Assembly: GCF_023100905.1 (NCBI RefSeq)
Contig: NZ_CP064686.1
Span: 7,156,001 to 7,220,000 of the forward strand
DNA from: Bradyrhizobium sp. 4
GTDB lineage: Bacteria > Pseudomonadota > Alphaproteobacteria > Rhizobiales > Xanthobacteraceae
Length of the DNA stretch: 64,000 nt
Direction of reading: 5' to 3'
The notes under the pieces were generated by a model, which was given only the letters and a program-made list of their open reading frames with translations, did no database searches and was not told the origin of the DNA. Each line of letters begins with the position of its first letter. Position 1 is the stretch's first letter. Below, one piece after another: positions 51,149 through 60,203 of the stretch. Position numbers and translations under genes: made by a program.

Positions 51149-52087
51149 ATGTCAGCATTCGACTCGTTTCCGCTGGGGCAGCCGGCCTTCGTCACCAACA
51201 TTCTCGACCGTGCCGCGCATCTGCGCCGCGATGACGAAAAGCTGTTCGCGCTGGAGCAGAAGCCGGCCTCGCGCGCCTATGTGGTCTACCGCGACTCGCT
51301 GCTGGTGAAGCGCGAGGGCGAAAAAGTGCGCGCGCTGCTCGGAATCGACGAGGCGCTGAAATGCGGCGCCAATCCCGGCACAATCTTCTTAGGCTTACGC
51401 GACGGCGCCGCGATGTTCGGGATGGGCCTGTCGCAGGCTGCGTCCGAGAAGCTGATCGGGCGCGAAGACTACGCCCTCAGTGAGCTGCGCGGCATGGCGA
51501 TGCAGGGCGCGGTGCCGCCGCAGGAGCTGTCGGCGATCGCGATGGCGAAGTCGATGGTGAGCTGGCATCAGCGCCACGGCTATTGCGCCAATTGCGGCAC
51601 GCGTACCGGGATGAAGGAAGGCGGCTGGAAGCGGGAGTGCCCGAGTTGCAAGGCCGAGCATTTCCCCCGCACCGACCCCGTCGTGATCATGCACGTCGCC
51701 GCCGGGGACAAATGCCTGCTCGGCCGCCAGAAGCAGTTTCCGCCGGGGATGTATTCGTGCCTCGCCGGCTTCGTCGAGGCGGCCGAAACCATCGAGGACG
51801 CGGTGCGCCGCGAGATCCTCGAAGAATCCGGGATTCGCTGCACCGACGTACAATATTATATGACCCAGCCCTGGCCCTATCCGTCGTCGCTGATGATCGG
51901 CTGCAGCGCGCGGGCCGTGAGCGAGGACATCGTCGTCGATCACTCCGAGCTGGAGGATGCGCGCTGGTTCACGCGTGAGGAGGCCGCTCTGATGCTGACG
52001 CGAACGCATCCCGACGGGCTGGCCGGCCCGCACCCGTTTGCGATTGCGCATCACCTGCTCGGCCGCTGGGTGCACGACAAGAGCTGA
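51149..52087 (+). CDS. nudC: NAD(+)/NADH diphosphatase (decapping-type Nudix hydrolase)
   Basis: Hydrolyses NADH, and by family NAD-capped RNA, to NMN plus AMP, 312 aa. The N-terminal NUDIX-like domain is followed by the zinc ribbon YCANCGTRTG...RECPSCKAEHFPR. The Nudix box is GFVEAAETIEDAVRREILEE, and the signature SQPWPFP appears as TQPWPYPSSLM. The start is the ATG at 51149; an earlier TTG at 51134 overlaps the HIT gene. Likely co-transcribed with the HIT gene and the kinase at 52094. Confidence 0.93.
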   Translation: MSAFDSFPLGQPAFVTNILDRAAHLRRDDEKLFALEQKPASRAYVVYRDSLLVKREGEKVRALLGIDEALKCGANPGTIFLGLRDGAAMFGMGLSQAASEKLIGREDYALSELRGMAMQGAVPPQELSAIAMAKSMVSWHQRHGYCANCGTRTGMKEGGWKRECPSCKAEHFPRTDPVVIMHVAAGDKCLLGRQKQFPPGMYSCLAGFVEAAETIEDAVRREILEESGIRCTDVQYYMTQPWPYPSSLMIGCSARAVSEDIVVDHSELEDARWFTREEAALMLTRTHPDGLAGPHPFAIAHHLLGRWVHDKS

Positions 52088-52093
52088 CCGCCG

Positions 52094-53047
52094 ATGGCGC
52101 ACTCCGTGATCGCGCCGCGCATCCTCTGCATCGGCATTCCCGTGCGCGACCTGACCTTTCGTGTCGAGGCCGTGCCCGCGCGCGGCAGCAAGGCGAATGC
52201 CAGCCATCTCGCGGAGATCTGCGGCGGCAACGCGCTCAATGCCGCGATCGCCATCGCGCGGCTCGGCGGCCGCGTCTCGTTCGCAGGTCCGATGGGCGAT
52301 GCGCAGGAGACGTCGAGCGACTTCATTCTCGAGCGCATGCGATCCGAAAACATCGACACAAGCCATATCGTGCGCATACCTGATGCGACCACGCCCGTCT
52401 CTGCCATCATCATTGACGCGACGGGCGAGCGAACGCTCACGATCTATCGCGATCCGGCCCTTTGGACAGTCGAGCTGCCCGACGCCGACAAGCTGCTCGC
52501 CGATTGTCAGGCGGTCCTCGTCGAGAGCCGCTGCGCATCGTTCTGCACGGATCTCTGCACTGAGGCACGCCGGCGCGGCATTGCCGTCATCGTCGGCGTC
52601 GATCGCGCGATGTCGTTGCAGGACGGCCTGCTCACGGCCGCCTCGCACCTGCTGTTCGCCAGCGAACAGGTGCAGGAGACCGCCGGCATCGCCGACGACG
52701 GCGAGGCGTTGCAGCGCCTGGCCGCGCTCACGCCCGCCTTCCTCGCCGCGACCCGCGGCCCGCGCGGCACGATCTGGCTGAACGAGAGCGGCGAACTGGA
52801 GCAGACGCCGGCCTTCCCGGTTCAGGCCGTCGATACGCTCGGCGCCGGCGACGTCTTCCATGGCGCCTTCACGCTTCGCCTTGCCGAAGGCGGCGGCGTG
52901 CGGCAGGCGCTGCAATTCGCCGCGGCCGCCGCGGCGCTGAAATGCACCCGCCACGGCGGTGGCCTCGCCGCTCCGCAACGTATTGAAGTCGAAGAGTTTT
53001 TGAACATGTCGCCGGCGGCGACGCTTGAGCGGGCGCCGAGATTATAG
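52094..53047 (+). CDS. PfkB-family carbohydrate kinase
   Basis: Ribokinase-fold kinase of 317 aa. The N-terminal Gly pair is in ICGGNALNAAIAIARLGG. The C-terminal DTLGAGDVFHGAF holds the catalytic base Asp and anion hole. The lid region with ATTPVSAIIIDATGERTLTIYR resembles ketohexokinase/sulfofructose kinase-like members. The substrate is unknown. It starts 6 bp after nudC, so it is probably in the same operon. Its end lies about 70 bp before the Lrp-type regulator. Confidence 0.88.
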   Translation: MAHSVIAPRILCIGIPVRDLTFRVEAVPARGSKANASHLAEICGGNALNAAIAIARLGGRVSFAGPMGDAQETSSDFILERMRSENIDTSHIVRIPDATTPVSAIIIDATGERTLTIYRDPALWTVELPDADKLLADCQAVLVESRCASFCTDLCTEARRRGIAVIVGVDRAMSLQDGLLTAASHLLFASEQVQETAGIADDGEALQRLAALTPAFLAATRGPRGTIWLNESGELEQTPAFPVQAVDTLGAGDVFHGAFTLRLAEGGGVRQALQFAAAAAALKCTRHGGGLAAPQRIEVEEFLNMSPAATLERAPRL

Positions 53048-53053
53048 ACTTGC

Positions 53054-53074
53054 TATAGAAAGATTTTCTCTATA
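53054..53074. promoter_or_regulatory. AT-rich inverted repeat before the Lrp/AsnC gene, probable operator
   Basis: TATAGA, nine bases, TCTATA, with further partial symmetry (AAGA/TTCT) inside, in an AT-rich patch otherwise rare here. It lies 41 bp upstream of the regulator start. Lrp-family proteins commonly autoregulate through such sites. Confidence 0.5.
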
Positions 53075-53114
53075 TCAGGGAAATCGACCCTCGATATGGA
53101 ACAAAGTTCTTCAA

Positions 53115-53624
53115 ATGACCGATCTCGCCGTCCCGCTCCCCGAGACCAGCCGCCGCCTCGACGCCATCGACCGTAAGATTCTGATGGTGCTGCAGGATGA
53201 TGCCTCCCTCTCCGTCGCCGAGATCGGCGACCGCGTCGGCCTGTCCTCGACCCCCTGCTGGAAGCGCATCCAGCGCCTGGAGGCCGACGGCGTGATCACC
53301 AAGCGGGTGGCGCTGGTCGACCAGAACAAGATCGGGCTCGGCATCTCCGTGTTCGTGTCGGTCGAGAGCTCCGACCATTCCGACGCCTGGCTCAAGAAGT
53401 TCGCCGAAGCCGTCAGCGCCATGCCCGAGGTGATGGAGTTCTATCGCATGGCCGGCGACGTCGACTACATGCTGCGCGTCGTCGTCGCGGACATGCAGGC
53501 CTATGACGTGTTCTACAAAAAGCTGATCAGCGCCGTGCCGCTCAAGAACGTCACCTCGCGCTTCGCGATGGAGAAGATCAAGTCGGTCACCGCGCTGCCG
53601 ATCCCGGCGGTGGTGGCGGCGTAG
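53115..53624 (+). CDS. Lrp/AsnC-family transcriptional regulator
   Basis: Feast/famine regulator, 169 aa. The N-terminal HTH is LDAIDRKILMVLQDDASLSV and AEIGDRVGLSSTPCWKRIQRLE, followed by the linker ITKRVALVDQNKIGLG and a RAM (ActDL) effector domain (FVSVESSDHSDAWLKKF, MAGDVDYMLRVVVADM) that usually binds amino acids. The start is the ATG at 53115. The target is unknown. An inverted repeat at 53054 suggests autoregulation. Confidence 0.92.
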   Translation: MTDLAVPLPETSRRLDAIDRKILMVLQDDASLSVAEIGDRVGLSSTPCWKRIQRLEADGVITKRVALVDQNKIGLGISVFVSVESSDHSDAWLKKFAEAVSAMPEVMEFYRMAGDVDYMLRVVVADMQAYDVFYKKLISAVPLKNVTSRFAMEKIKSVTALPIPAVVAA

Positions 53625-53641
53625 GGCTCACCACACGCAAA

Positions 53642-53746
53642 CTGTCATCGCCCGGCTTGACCGGGCGATCCAGTATTCCAGAGACGACGATGGATACGGA
53701 TAAGCCACAGCGTACTGGATGCCCCGGTCAAGCCGGGGCATGACAG
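53642..53746. repeat. REPIN-like palindromic element between convergent genes
   Basis: CTGTCATCGCCCGGCTTGAC...CCAGTA on the left mirrors TACTGG...GCCGGGGCATGACAG on the right. It fills most of the gap between the Lrp and phosphomannomutase genes. Same broad family as 40384. Confidence 0.88.
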
Positions 53747-53768
53747 CAAGTGAGGCTAGCCTCGCGCC

Positions 53769-55268
53769 TCAGATCTTCTGATTGTACTCGCCAACTTCGG
53801 GATGGGTGCGCAGCACGCTGTTCACCATCTCGAACATGTCGTGCATGCGCTGCTCGGAGACCGGGCTCTCGACCACGACGACGAGTTCGGGCTTGTTGGA
53901 GGAGGCACGCACCAGGCCCCAGCTGCCGTCCTCGACCGTGACGCGGACGCCGTTGACTGTGACGAGATCGCGGATCGACTGGCCGCCGATCTTGGCGCCC
54001 TTGGCCTGCAAGCCCTCGAAGTGCTTCACCACCTTGTCGATCACGCCGTATTTGACCTCGTCGGCGCAATGCGGCGACATGGTCGGCGACGACCAGGTCT
54101 TCGGCAGCGCGTTCTTGAGATCGGCCATCGACTTGCCGGGGGCGCGATCGAGCATGTCGCAGATCGCGAGCGCCGAGACCAGACCGTCGTCATAGCCGCG
54201 TCCATACGGCTTGTTGAAGAAGAAGTGGCCGGACTTCTCGAAGCCGGCGAGCGCACCCGTCTCATGGGTGCGGCGCTTCATGTAGGAATGGCCGGTCTTC
54301 CAGTAGGTGGTTTTTGCACCCTGCTTCTGCAGTACCGGATCGGTGATGAACAGGCCGGTCGACTTCACGTCGACGATGAACTGCGCATCCTTGTGGATCG
54401 CGGACATGTCGCGCGCCAGCATCACGCCGACCTTGTCGGCAAAGATTTCCTCGCCGGTGTTGTCGACCACGCCGCAGCGATCGCCGTCACCGTCGAAGCC
54501 GAGACCCACATCGGCCTTGTGCTGCAGCACCGCGTCGCGGATCGCGTGCAGCATCTCCATGTCTTCGGGGTTCGGGTTGTATTTCGGGAAGGTGTGGTCG
54601 AGCTCGGTGTCGAGCGGGATTACCTCGCAGCCGATCGCCTCCAGCACCTGCGGCGCGAATGCGCCGGCGGTGCCGTTGCCGCAGGCCGCGACGACCTTGA
54701 GCTTGCGCTTGAGCTTCGGACGGCTGGTGAGATCGGCGATGTAGCGCGCCGGATAATTCTCGTGGAATTGATAGGAGCCGCCGGCCTTGTTCTTGAACTC
54801 GGCGCCCAGCACGATCTCCTTCAACCGCGTCATCTCGTCGGGGCCGAAGGTCAGCGGGCGGTTGGCGCCCATCTTCACGCCGGTCCAGCCATTGTCGTTG
54901 TGCGAGGCCGTAACCATGGCGCAGCAGGGCACGTCGAGGTCGAACTGGGCGAAATAGGCCATCGGCGTCACCGCGAGCCCGATGTCGTGCACCTTGCAGC
55001 CGGCTGCCATCAGGCCGGAAATCAGCGCATATTTGATTGAGGCCGAATAGCCGCGGAAATCATGACCGGTGACGATTTCCTGGCTGACGCCGAGCTCCGC
55101 GATCAGCGCGCCCAGCCCCATGCCGAGCGCCTGGATTCCCATCAGGTTGATTTCCTTCTGGAACAGCCAGCGCGCGTCGTATTCGCGAAAGCCCGTCGCC
55201 TTCACCATCGGCTCGGATTCGAAGGCATAGGTGTTGGGCAGCAACACGGATTTCGGCTTGGGGAACAT
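53769..55268 (-). CDS. Phosphomannomutase/phosphoglucomutase
   Basis: Alpha-D-phosphohexomutase (AlgC/ManB-like), 499 aa. The phospho-Ser loop is VTASHNDNGWTG, the metal site LGFDGDGDRCGV, the sugar-specificity loop GALAGFEKSGHFFF and the C-terminal phosphate-binding segment LVRASSNKPELVV. It converts mannose-6-P or glucose-6-P to the 1-phosphates for exopolysaccharide and LPS synthesis. Together with UDP-glucose dehydrogenase at 58694 it fits surface polysaccharide production. The start is the ATG at 55268. Confidence 0.93.
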   Translation of the reverse strand: MFPKPKSVLLPNTYAFESEPMVKATGFREYDARWLFQKEINLMGIQALGMGLGALIAELGVSQEIVTGHDFRGYSASIKYALISGLMAAGCKVHDIGLAVTPMAYFAQFDLDVPCCAMVTASHNDNGWTGVKMGANRPLTFGPDEMTRLKEIVLGAEFKNKAGGSYQFHENYPARYIADLTSRPKLKRKLKVVAACGNGTAGAFAPQVLEAIGCEVIPLDTELDHTFPKYNPNPEDMEMLHAIRDAVLQHKADVGLGFDGDGDRCGVVDNTGEEIFADKVGVMLARDMSAIHKDAQFIVDVKSTGLFITDPVLQKQGAKTTYWKTGHSYMKRRTHETGALAGFEKSGHFFFNKPYGRGYDDGLVSALAICDMLDRAPGKSMADLKNALPKTWSSPTMSPHCADEVKYGVIDKVVKHFEGLQAKGAKIGGQSIRDLVTVNGVRVTVEDGSWGLVRASSNKPELVVVVESPVSEQRMHDMFEMVNSVLRTHPEVGEYNQKI

Positions 55269-55458
55269 TGAGACGGTCTCGTGAAAAAGAGCCAGATTTG
55301 ATGCAGCCTTAGCGAATGCCGGGCCGCAGCGGAAGGCGGGAATGGCAGCTTATGGATGATAATTGCGGCAGTTTGGTAACGGGGAAATCTGGCCGCGAGA
55401 GCGGCCGAAATAGTGATCTTCTTGAAATATGTGCTCGCTGGAGCCTTTGGGAGAACCT

Positions 55459-55968
55459 TTACTGCTCCAGCACCATCTGGCCGTTGGCATATTCGAAGCG
55501 CTTGAGGCGGGAGAGGAAGGAGAGGCCGAGCAGGTTCTCGGACAGCGCCTCGTCGGGCAGCACCATGGCATCGACGTCGCGCACGATTAGGCCGCCGACA
55601 TCGAGCATGGCGATGCGGGTGCGCGCGGCCTTGATGGTGCCGTTGGCGGTGGAGACGGTGGCGTTGTAATCGCCGCGCGAGGGACGCAGGCCGAAGCGGG
55701 CGGCCGAGGTCTCGTTCAGCGCAACCACGGAGGCGCCGGTGTCGACCATGAAGCCGATGCGCTGGCCTTCGATCCGGCCCTCGGTCTGGAAGTGGCCGCG
55801 GCCGTCGCGGGGGATGTTGAGGCTGCGGCCGCCGGCCGGCGCGGTGGACGCGACTGCTACCGTACGCGGCACCGACGTCGCCGAAGCGGAGCTCATCCTG
55901 TCCGCCATCTGCGCCATGAAGGTGCCGAGGCCGATCATGATCGCCGCGAAGATCATTATGTTACGCAT
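55459..55968 (-). CDS. TIGR02281-type clan AA aspartic protease
   Basis: Retropepsin-like membrane-anchored protease, 169 aa. An N-terminal membrane helix (IMIFAAIMIGLGTFMAQMA) is followed by a linker and a single aspartic protease lobe with the active-site triad GFMVDTGASVVAL and the flap/hydrophobic turn LLGLSFLSRL. Such enzymes act as dimers; targets are unknown. The start is the ATG at 55968, and a GTG one codon earlier is possible. It stands 190 bp from the phosphomannomutase gene, and that gap holds no recognisable feature. Confidence 0.87.
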   Translation of the reverse strand: MRNIMIFAAIMIGLGTFMAQMADRMSSASATSVPRTVAVASTAPAGGRSLNIPRDGRGHFQTEGRIEGQRIGFMVDTGASVVALNETSAARFGLRPSRGDYNATVSTANGTIKAARTRIAMLDVGGLIVRDVDAMVLPDEALSENLLGLSFLSRLKRFEYANGQMVLEQ

Positions 55969-56093
55969 CACACCACTCGAAGCCGAAGCTCGATTTCACC
56001 ACGCGGCAGGCCACTCCGCGAGCGACGCTGCGGCCAGAGCTGTGCTATTTTGACGAAAAGGATGAGCAGACGGTTAATGCGTGTTCGTAACGC

Positions 56094-58571
56094 TCACGTC
56101 CCGCGCGGCTTGACCCGGCGGGTCGGCAGCGCATTCGCCGGATCTTCCGGCCAGGGATGGCGCGGGTAGCGGCCGCGCAAATCGGAGCGCACTGCACTGT
56201 AGCTGCCGCGCCAAAAACCGGGGAGATCGCGCGTCACCTGCACCGGGCGCTGCGCCGGCGACAGCAGTTCCAGCACCAGCGGCACCTTGCCGGCGGCGAT
56301 CGAGGGATGGGTGTTGAGGCCGAACAATTCCTGGAGCCGCACCGCGATGGTCGGCCCCTGCTCGGCTTCATAGTCGATCGCGAGCACGCTGCCTGTCGGC
56401 GCCTCGAAATGCGTCGGCGCCTCGCGGTCGAGCCGCGCGCGCATCTCCCACGGCAACAACGCCATCAACGCGTCGGAGAGATCGCCGGCGGAGATATCCT
56501 TCAGCGCGATCTTGTCGTAGAGCGCCGGCACCAGCCAATCGTCGCGCCGCGCGATCAACCCATCGTCCGACAGATCTGGCCAGCTGTCGCCCTCGGCCTT
56601 GCGCAAGAACATCACGCGGTCGCGCCATTGTTTGGCTAACTTCGACCAGGGCAGCCGGTCGAGGCCAGCGGCGATCAGCCCGTCTGCGAAGATGCGCGCA
56701 GTGTCCTCCGAGGGCGACACGGCAAGTGTCGCCTCCGAGAGCGTGATCGCGTGCAGCGCGCGCTTACGCCGCGCCCGCAGCGCCATCGCGCCGCGATCGA
56801 ACGAGATCTCCTCGACGGATTCGATATGCTCGGCGAAATGCTGCTCGATCTCGTCCTGCGAGATTTGCGCTGCGAGCAGAATCCGCCCGCTCGCCGCCGT
56901 GCCGGTCATCTCGCCGATCGCGATATAGGGCGCGCGCGCGAGCGACGAGGTCTGATCCACGGCAGCGCCTCGACCGTTGGCGAGCACGAAGCTGCCATTG
57001 CCGCGGTTGCGCGCGACGCGATCCGGGAAGGCGTAGGCCAGCATCAGGCCGGTCGAGAGATCACCTTCGCCGGTCGCCATCTTCTCTGACGCCGCCACCT
57101 GCGAGGCCCAGCGCCGCGCGAGGTCGCGCGCGCTTGCGGCCCGCGGGGAACGGTCGCGGCGGAACTGATCCCGCCGGTGCTCGAGATCGACGCTGTCGCC
57201 GCCGAGCCCGCGCTCGGTGATGATCGCGGCGATCTCGGCGGCGGCTTCGCCTTCGCCGGCACGATGCGAATCCACGATCATGCGCGCGAGCCGCGGCGGC
57301 AGCGCCAACGCGCGCAGGCTCTTGCCTTCCGCGGTGATGCGGCCATCGCCATCGAGCGCATTGAGCTCGGCGAGCAGGCTTTTTGCTTCCTTCCAGGCCG
57401 GCTGCGGCGGCGGGTCGAGAAACGACAGCGCGGCAGGGTCGGCGACGCCCCATTGCGCGAGATCGAGCACCAGCGAGGACAGATCGGCGCTGAGGATCTC
57501 GGGCTGGGTGTAGGGCGCGAGCGAGGCTGTCTGAGGTTCGTCCCAGAGCCGGTAGCAGACACCGGGCTCGGTGCGGCCGGCGCGGCCGCGGCGTTGGTCC
57601 GCCGCCGCGCGCGAGACGCGCACGGTCTCGAGCCGGGTCAGGCCGATGTCGGGCTCGTAGCGCGGCACACGGGCAAGACCGGAATCGACCACGATGCGTA
57701 CGCCCTCGATGGTCAGCGAGGTCTCCGCGATCGAGGTCGCCAGCACCACCTTGCGCGTGCCTCTGGGCGCCGGCGAGATGGCACGGTCCTGCACGGCGGC
57801 GTCGAGCGCCCCGAACAGCGGCACGATTTCAATGCTGGAATCCTGTATGCGTTCGCCGAGGAGATTCTGGGTGCGGCGGATTTCAGCGGCGCCCGGCAGG
57901 AACGCCAGCACCGAGCCGGCATCGGCCCGCAGCGCCGAGGCGATCGCATCCGCCATCTGCCGCTCGATCGGCGCGTCCGCCTTGCGGCCGAGATAGCGCG
58001 TCTCGACCGGAAAGGCGCGGCCCTCGCTTTCGACGACGGGCGCTTCGCCGAGCAATTTTGCCACGCGGGCGCCATCGAGCGTTGCCGACATCACGAGGAT
58101 GCGCAAATCCTCGCGCAGGCCGGTTTGCGCATCGCGCGCGAGCGCGAGGCCCATGTCGGCATCGAGCGAACGCTCGTGGAATTCGTCGAACAGGACGGCG
58201 GCGATGCCCGACAGCTCGGGATCGTCGAGGATCTGGCGGGTGAAGATGCCCTCCGTCACCACCTCGATGCGGGTCGCGCGCGAGATCTTCGAGCCGAAGC
58301 GGACGCGATAGCCGACAGTCTCGCCAGCGCGTTCGCCCAGTGATTTGGCCATGCGGTCGGCGCTGGCGCGCGCCGCGATGCGCCGCGGCTCCAGCACGAT
58401 GATCTTCTTGCCTTTGACCCAAGGGGCATCGAGCAGCGCCAGCGGCACGCGCGTGGTCTTGCCGGCGCCCGGCGGCGCCACCAGCACGGCGGCATGATGC
58501 GCCTCCAGCGTGCGCGAGAGCTCGTCGAGCACGGCATCGATCGGGAGGGGCGTGTCGAAACTGCGGGGCAA
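56094..58571 (-). CDS. hrpB: ATP-dependent helicase HrpB
   Basis: DEAH/RHA-family helicase of 825 aa. Motif I is PPGAGKTTRVPLALL, Ia LEPRRIAARA, II FDEFHERSLDAD (DEFH), III MSATLDG and VI QRRGRAGRTEPG. The HA2 region and the HrpB-specific C-terminal domain (from about 650, ending QVTRDLPGFWRGSYSAVRSDLRGRYPRHPWPEDP-like) are present, so it is full length. The role is presumed RNA remodelling and is not well defined. The start is a TTG at 58571; an ATG slightly upstream is out of frame. A repeat lies directly upstream. Confidence 0.93.
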   Translation of the reverse strand: MPRSFDTPLPIDAVLDELSRTLEAHHAAVLVAPPGAGKTTRVPLALLDAPWVKGKKIIVLEPRRIAARASADRMAKSLGERAGETVGYRVRFGSKISRATRIEVVTEGIFTRQILDDPELSGIAAVLFDEFHERSLDADMGLALARDAQTGLREDLRILVMSATLDGARVAKLLGEAPVVESEGRAFPVETRYLGRKADAPIERQMADAIASALRADAGSVLAFLPGAAEIRRTQNLLGERIQDSSIEIVPLFGALDAAVQDRAISPAPRGTRKVVLATSIAETSLTIEGVRIVVDSGLARVPRYEPDIGLTRLETVRVSRAAADQRRGRAGRTEPGVCYRLWDEPQTASLAPYTQPEILSADLSSLVLDLAQWGVADPAALSFLDPPPQPAWKEAKSLLAELNALDGDGRITAEGKSLRALALPPRLARMIVDSHRAGEGEAAAEIAAIITERGLGGDSVDLEHRRDQFRRDRSPRAASARDLARRWASQVAASEKMATGEGDLSTGLMLAYAFPDRVARNRGNGSFVLANGRGAAVDQTSSLARAPYIAIGEMTGTAASGRILLAAQISQDEIEQHFAEHIESVEEISFDRGAMALRARRKRALHAITLSEATLAVSPSEDTARIFADGLIAAGLDRLPWSKLAKQWRDRVMFLRKAEGDSWPDLSDDGLIARRDDWLVPALYDKIALKDISAGDLSDALMALLPWEMRARLDREAPTHFEAPTGSVLAIDYEAEQGPTIAVRLQELFGLNTHPSIAAGKVPLVLELLSPAQRPVQVTRDLPGFWRGSYSAVRSDLRGRYPRHPWPEDPANALPTRRVKPRGT

Positions 58572-58582
58572 AGCTCGCTTCC

Positions 58583-58679
58583 GTCATCACCCGCGCATGC
58601 GGGTGATCCAGTAAACTCGAATCCCGGTTATTACGAAGATTGCGGATTACTGGATACCCCGCCTTCGCGGGGTATGACA
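58583..58679. repeat. REPIN-like palindromic element between ugd and hrpB
   Basis: GTCATCACCCGCGCATGCGG...ATCCAGTA at the left mirrors TTACTGGATACCCC...GGGGTATGACA at the right. Same broad family as 40384. Confidence 0.85.
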
Positions 58680-58693
58680 ATCATTTGCCGCTA

Positions 58694-60010
58694 TCAGCCC
58701 TGCACCGGCGGTCGTCCAATGCTCTCATATACGAAGCCAGCCGCGGCCATTTCTTCGGGGCGGTAGATGTTGCGGAGGTCGACGATGACGGGCTGCGCCA
58801 TGGTCGCCTTCAGCCGATCGAGATCGAGCGCCCGGAACTGCACCCACTCGGTGACGATCACGATCGCATCGGCGCCTTCCGCGCAGGAATAGGCATCCTC
58901 GCAATAGGTGATGCTGGGCAGCTCACTCTTCGCCTGCTCCATGCCGACGGGATCGAAGGCCTTCACCTTCGCACCCATGTCGATCAGGCCGGTGATCAAC
59001 GGGATCGACGGCGCGTCGCGCATGTCGTCGGTATCCGGCTTGAAGGTGAGGCCGAGCACCGCGATGGTCTTGCCGCGCAGCGAGCCGCCGAGCGCCTGGC
59101 TGACTTTTCGCGCCATCGCCCGCTTGCGGTTCTCGTTGACCGCCAGCACGGATTCGACAATGCGAAGGCTCACATCGTAGTCCTGTGCGATCTTGATCAG
59201 CGCCTTGGTGTCCTTCGGGAAGCACGAGCCGCCGAAGCCGGGACCGGCATGCAGGAACTTGGTACCGATGCGGTTGTCCAGGCCAATGCCGCGGGCGACC
59301 TCCTGCACGTTGGCGCCGGCCTTTTCGGAGAGGTCCGCGATCTCGTTGATGAAGGTGATCTTGGTTGCGAGGAACGCATTCGCCGCGTATTTGATCATCT
59401 CGGCGGTGCGGCGTTCCGTGAACATCAACGGCGCCTGGTTCAGCGACAGCGGCCGATAGATGTCGCTCATCACCTTGCGGCCGCGCTCGTCGGCGGTGCC
59501 GACGACGATGCGGTCGGGAAATTTGAAGTCGCGGATCGCCGCGCCTTCGCGCAGGAATTCGGGGTTCGAGGCGACGACGACGTCCGCCTTGGGATTGGTC
59601 TCGCGGATGATGCGCTCGACCTCGTCGCCGGTGCCGACCGGAACGGTCGACTTGGTCACCACGACGGTGAAGCCGGACAGCGACTGCGCGATCTCTTTCG
59701 CGGCGGCATAGACATAGGACAGATCGGCGTGACCGTCACCGCGGCGCGACGGCGTGCCGACCGCGATGAAGACGGCATCGGCATCCGCGACCGGCTTGGA
59801 CAAATCGGTGGTGAACTCCAGTCGCTTGGCCTTGACGTTGGTCGCAACGAGCTCGTCGAGCCCGGGCTCGTAGATCGGGATCTCGCCGCGATGAAGGGCA
59901 GCGATCTTCTTCTCGTCCTTGTCGACGCAGATGACGTCGTGACCGAAATCCGCAAAGCAGGCCCCGGACACCAGTCCCACATAGCCCGTGCCGATCATAG
60001 CAATGCGCAT
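58694..60010 (-). CDS. ugd: UDP-glucose 6-dehydrogenase
   Basis: Oxidises UDP-glucose to UDP-glucuronate with two NAD, 438 aa. The NAD site is MIGTGYVGLVSGACFADFG, the catalytic Cys is in FGGSCFPKDTKAL near residue 260 and the dimer helix contains EMIKYAANAFLATKITFINE. The C-terminal domain (IAVLGLTFKPDTDDMRDAPS) is intact. The product feeds acidic exopolysaccharides and modified LPS. The start is the ATG at 60010. It is divergent from an acyltransferase gene that may also modify surface polysaccharide. Confidence 0.95.
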   Translation of the reverse strand: MRIAMIGTGYVGLVSGACFADFGHDVICVDKDEKKIAALHRGEIPIYEPGLDELVATNVKAKRLEFTTDLSKPVADADAVFIAVGTPSRRGDGHADLSYVYAAAKEIAQSLSGFTVVVTKSTVPVGTGDEVERIIRETNPKADVVVASNPEFLREGAAIRDFKFPDRIVVGTADERGRKVMSDIYRPLSLNQAPLMFTERRTAEMIKYAANAFLATKITFINEIADLSEKAGANVQEVARGIGLDNRIGTKFLHAGPGFGGSCFPKDTKALIKIAQDYDVSLRIVESVLAVNENRKRAMARKVSQALGGSLRGKTIAVLGLTFKPDTDDMRDAPSIPLITGLIDMGAKVKAFDPVGMEQAKSELPSITYCEDAYSCAEGADAIVIVTEWVQFRALDLDRLKATMAQPVIVDLRNIYRPEEMAAAGFVYESIGRPPVQG

Positions 60011-60203
60011 GAAAAACCCTGTTTGGCTTGGTTAACGAAACCGCAATTCCAAGGCGGTTTAGCATTTTCCCGTGGTGAGGGAACAGCCCGCGTGCAAAAA
60101 ACGGCACGGCAATTGTACCGGTTAAGAAATCGTAAGCCGCAAGGCGCCAAACTGCTCCGCGTTCACACAGATCCTGGCGGAACACGCCTCGAAAAGAGAC
60201 ACC

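Noticed and set aside
55269..55458. Small gene between phosphomannomutase and the aspartic protease
   Set aside because: Short frames there lack start signals and protein-like sequence.
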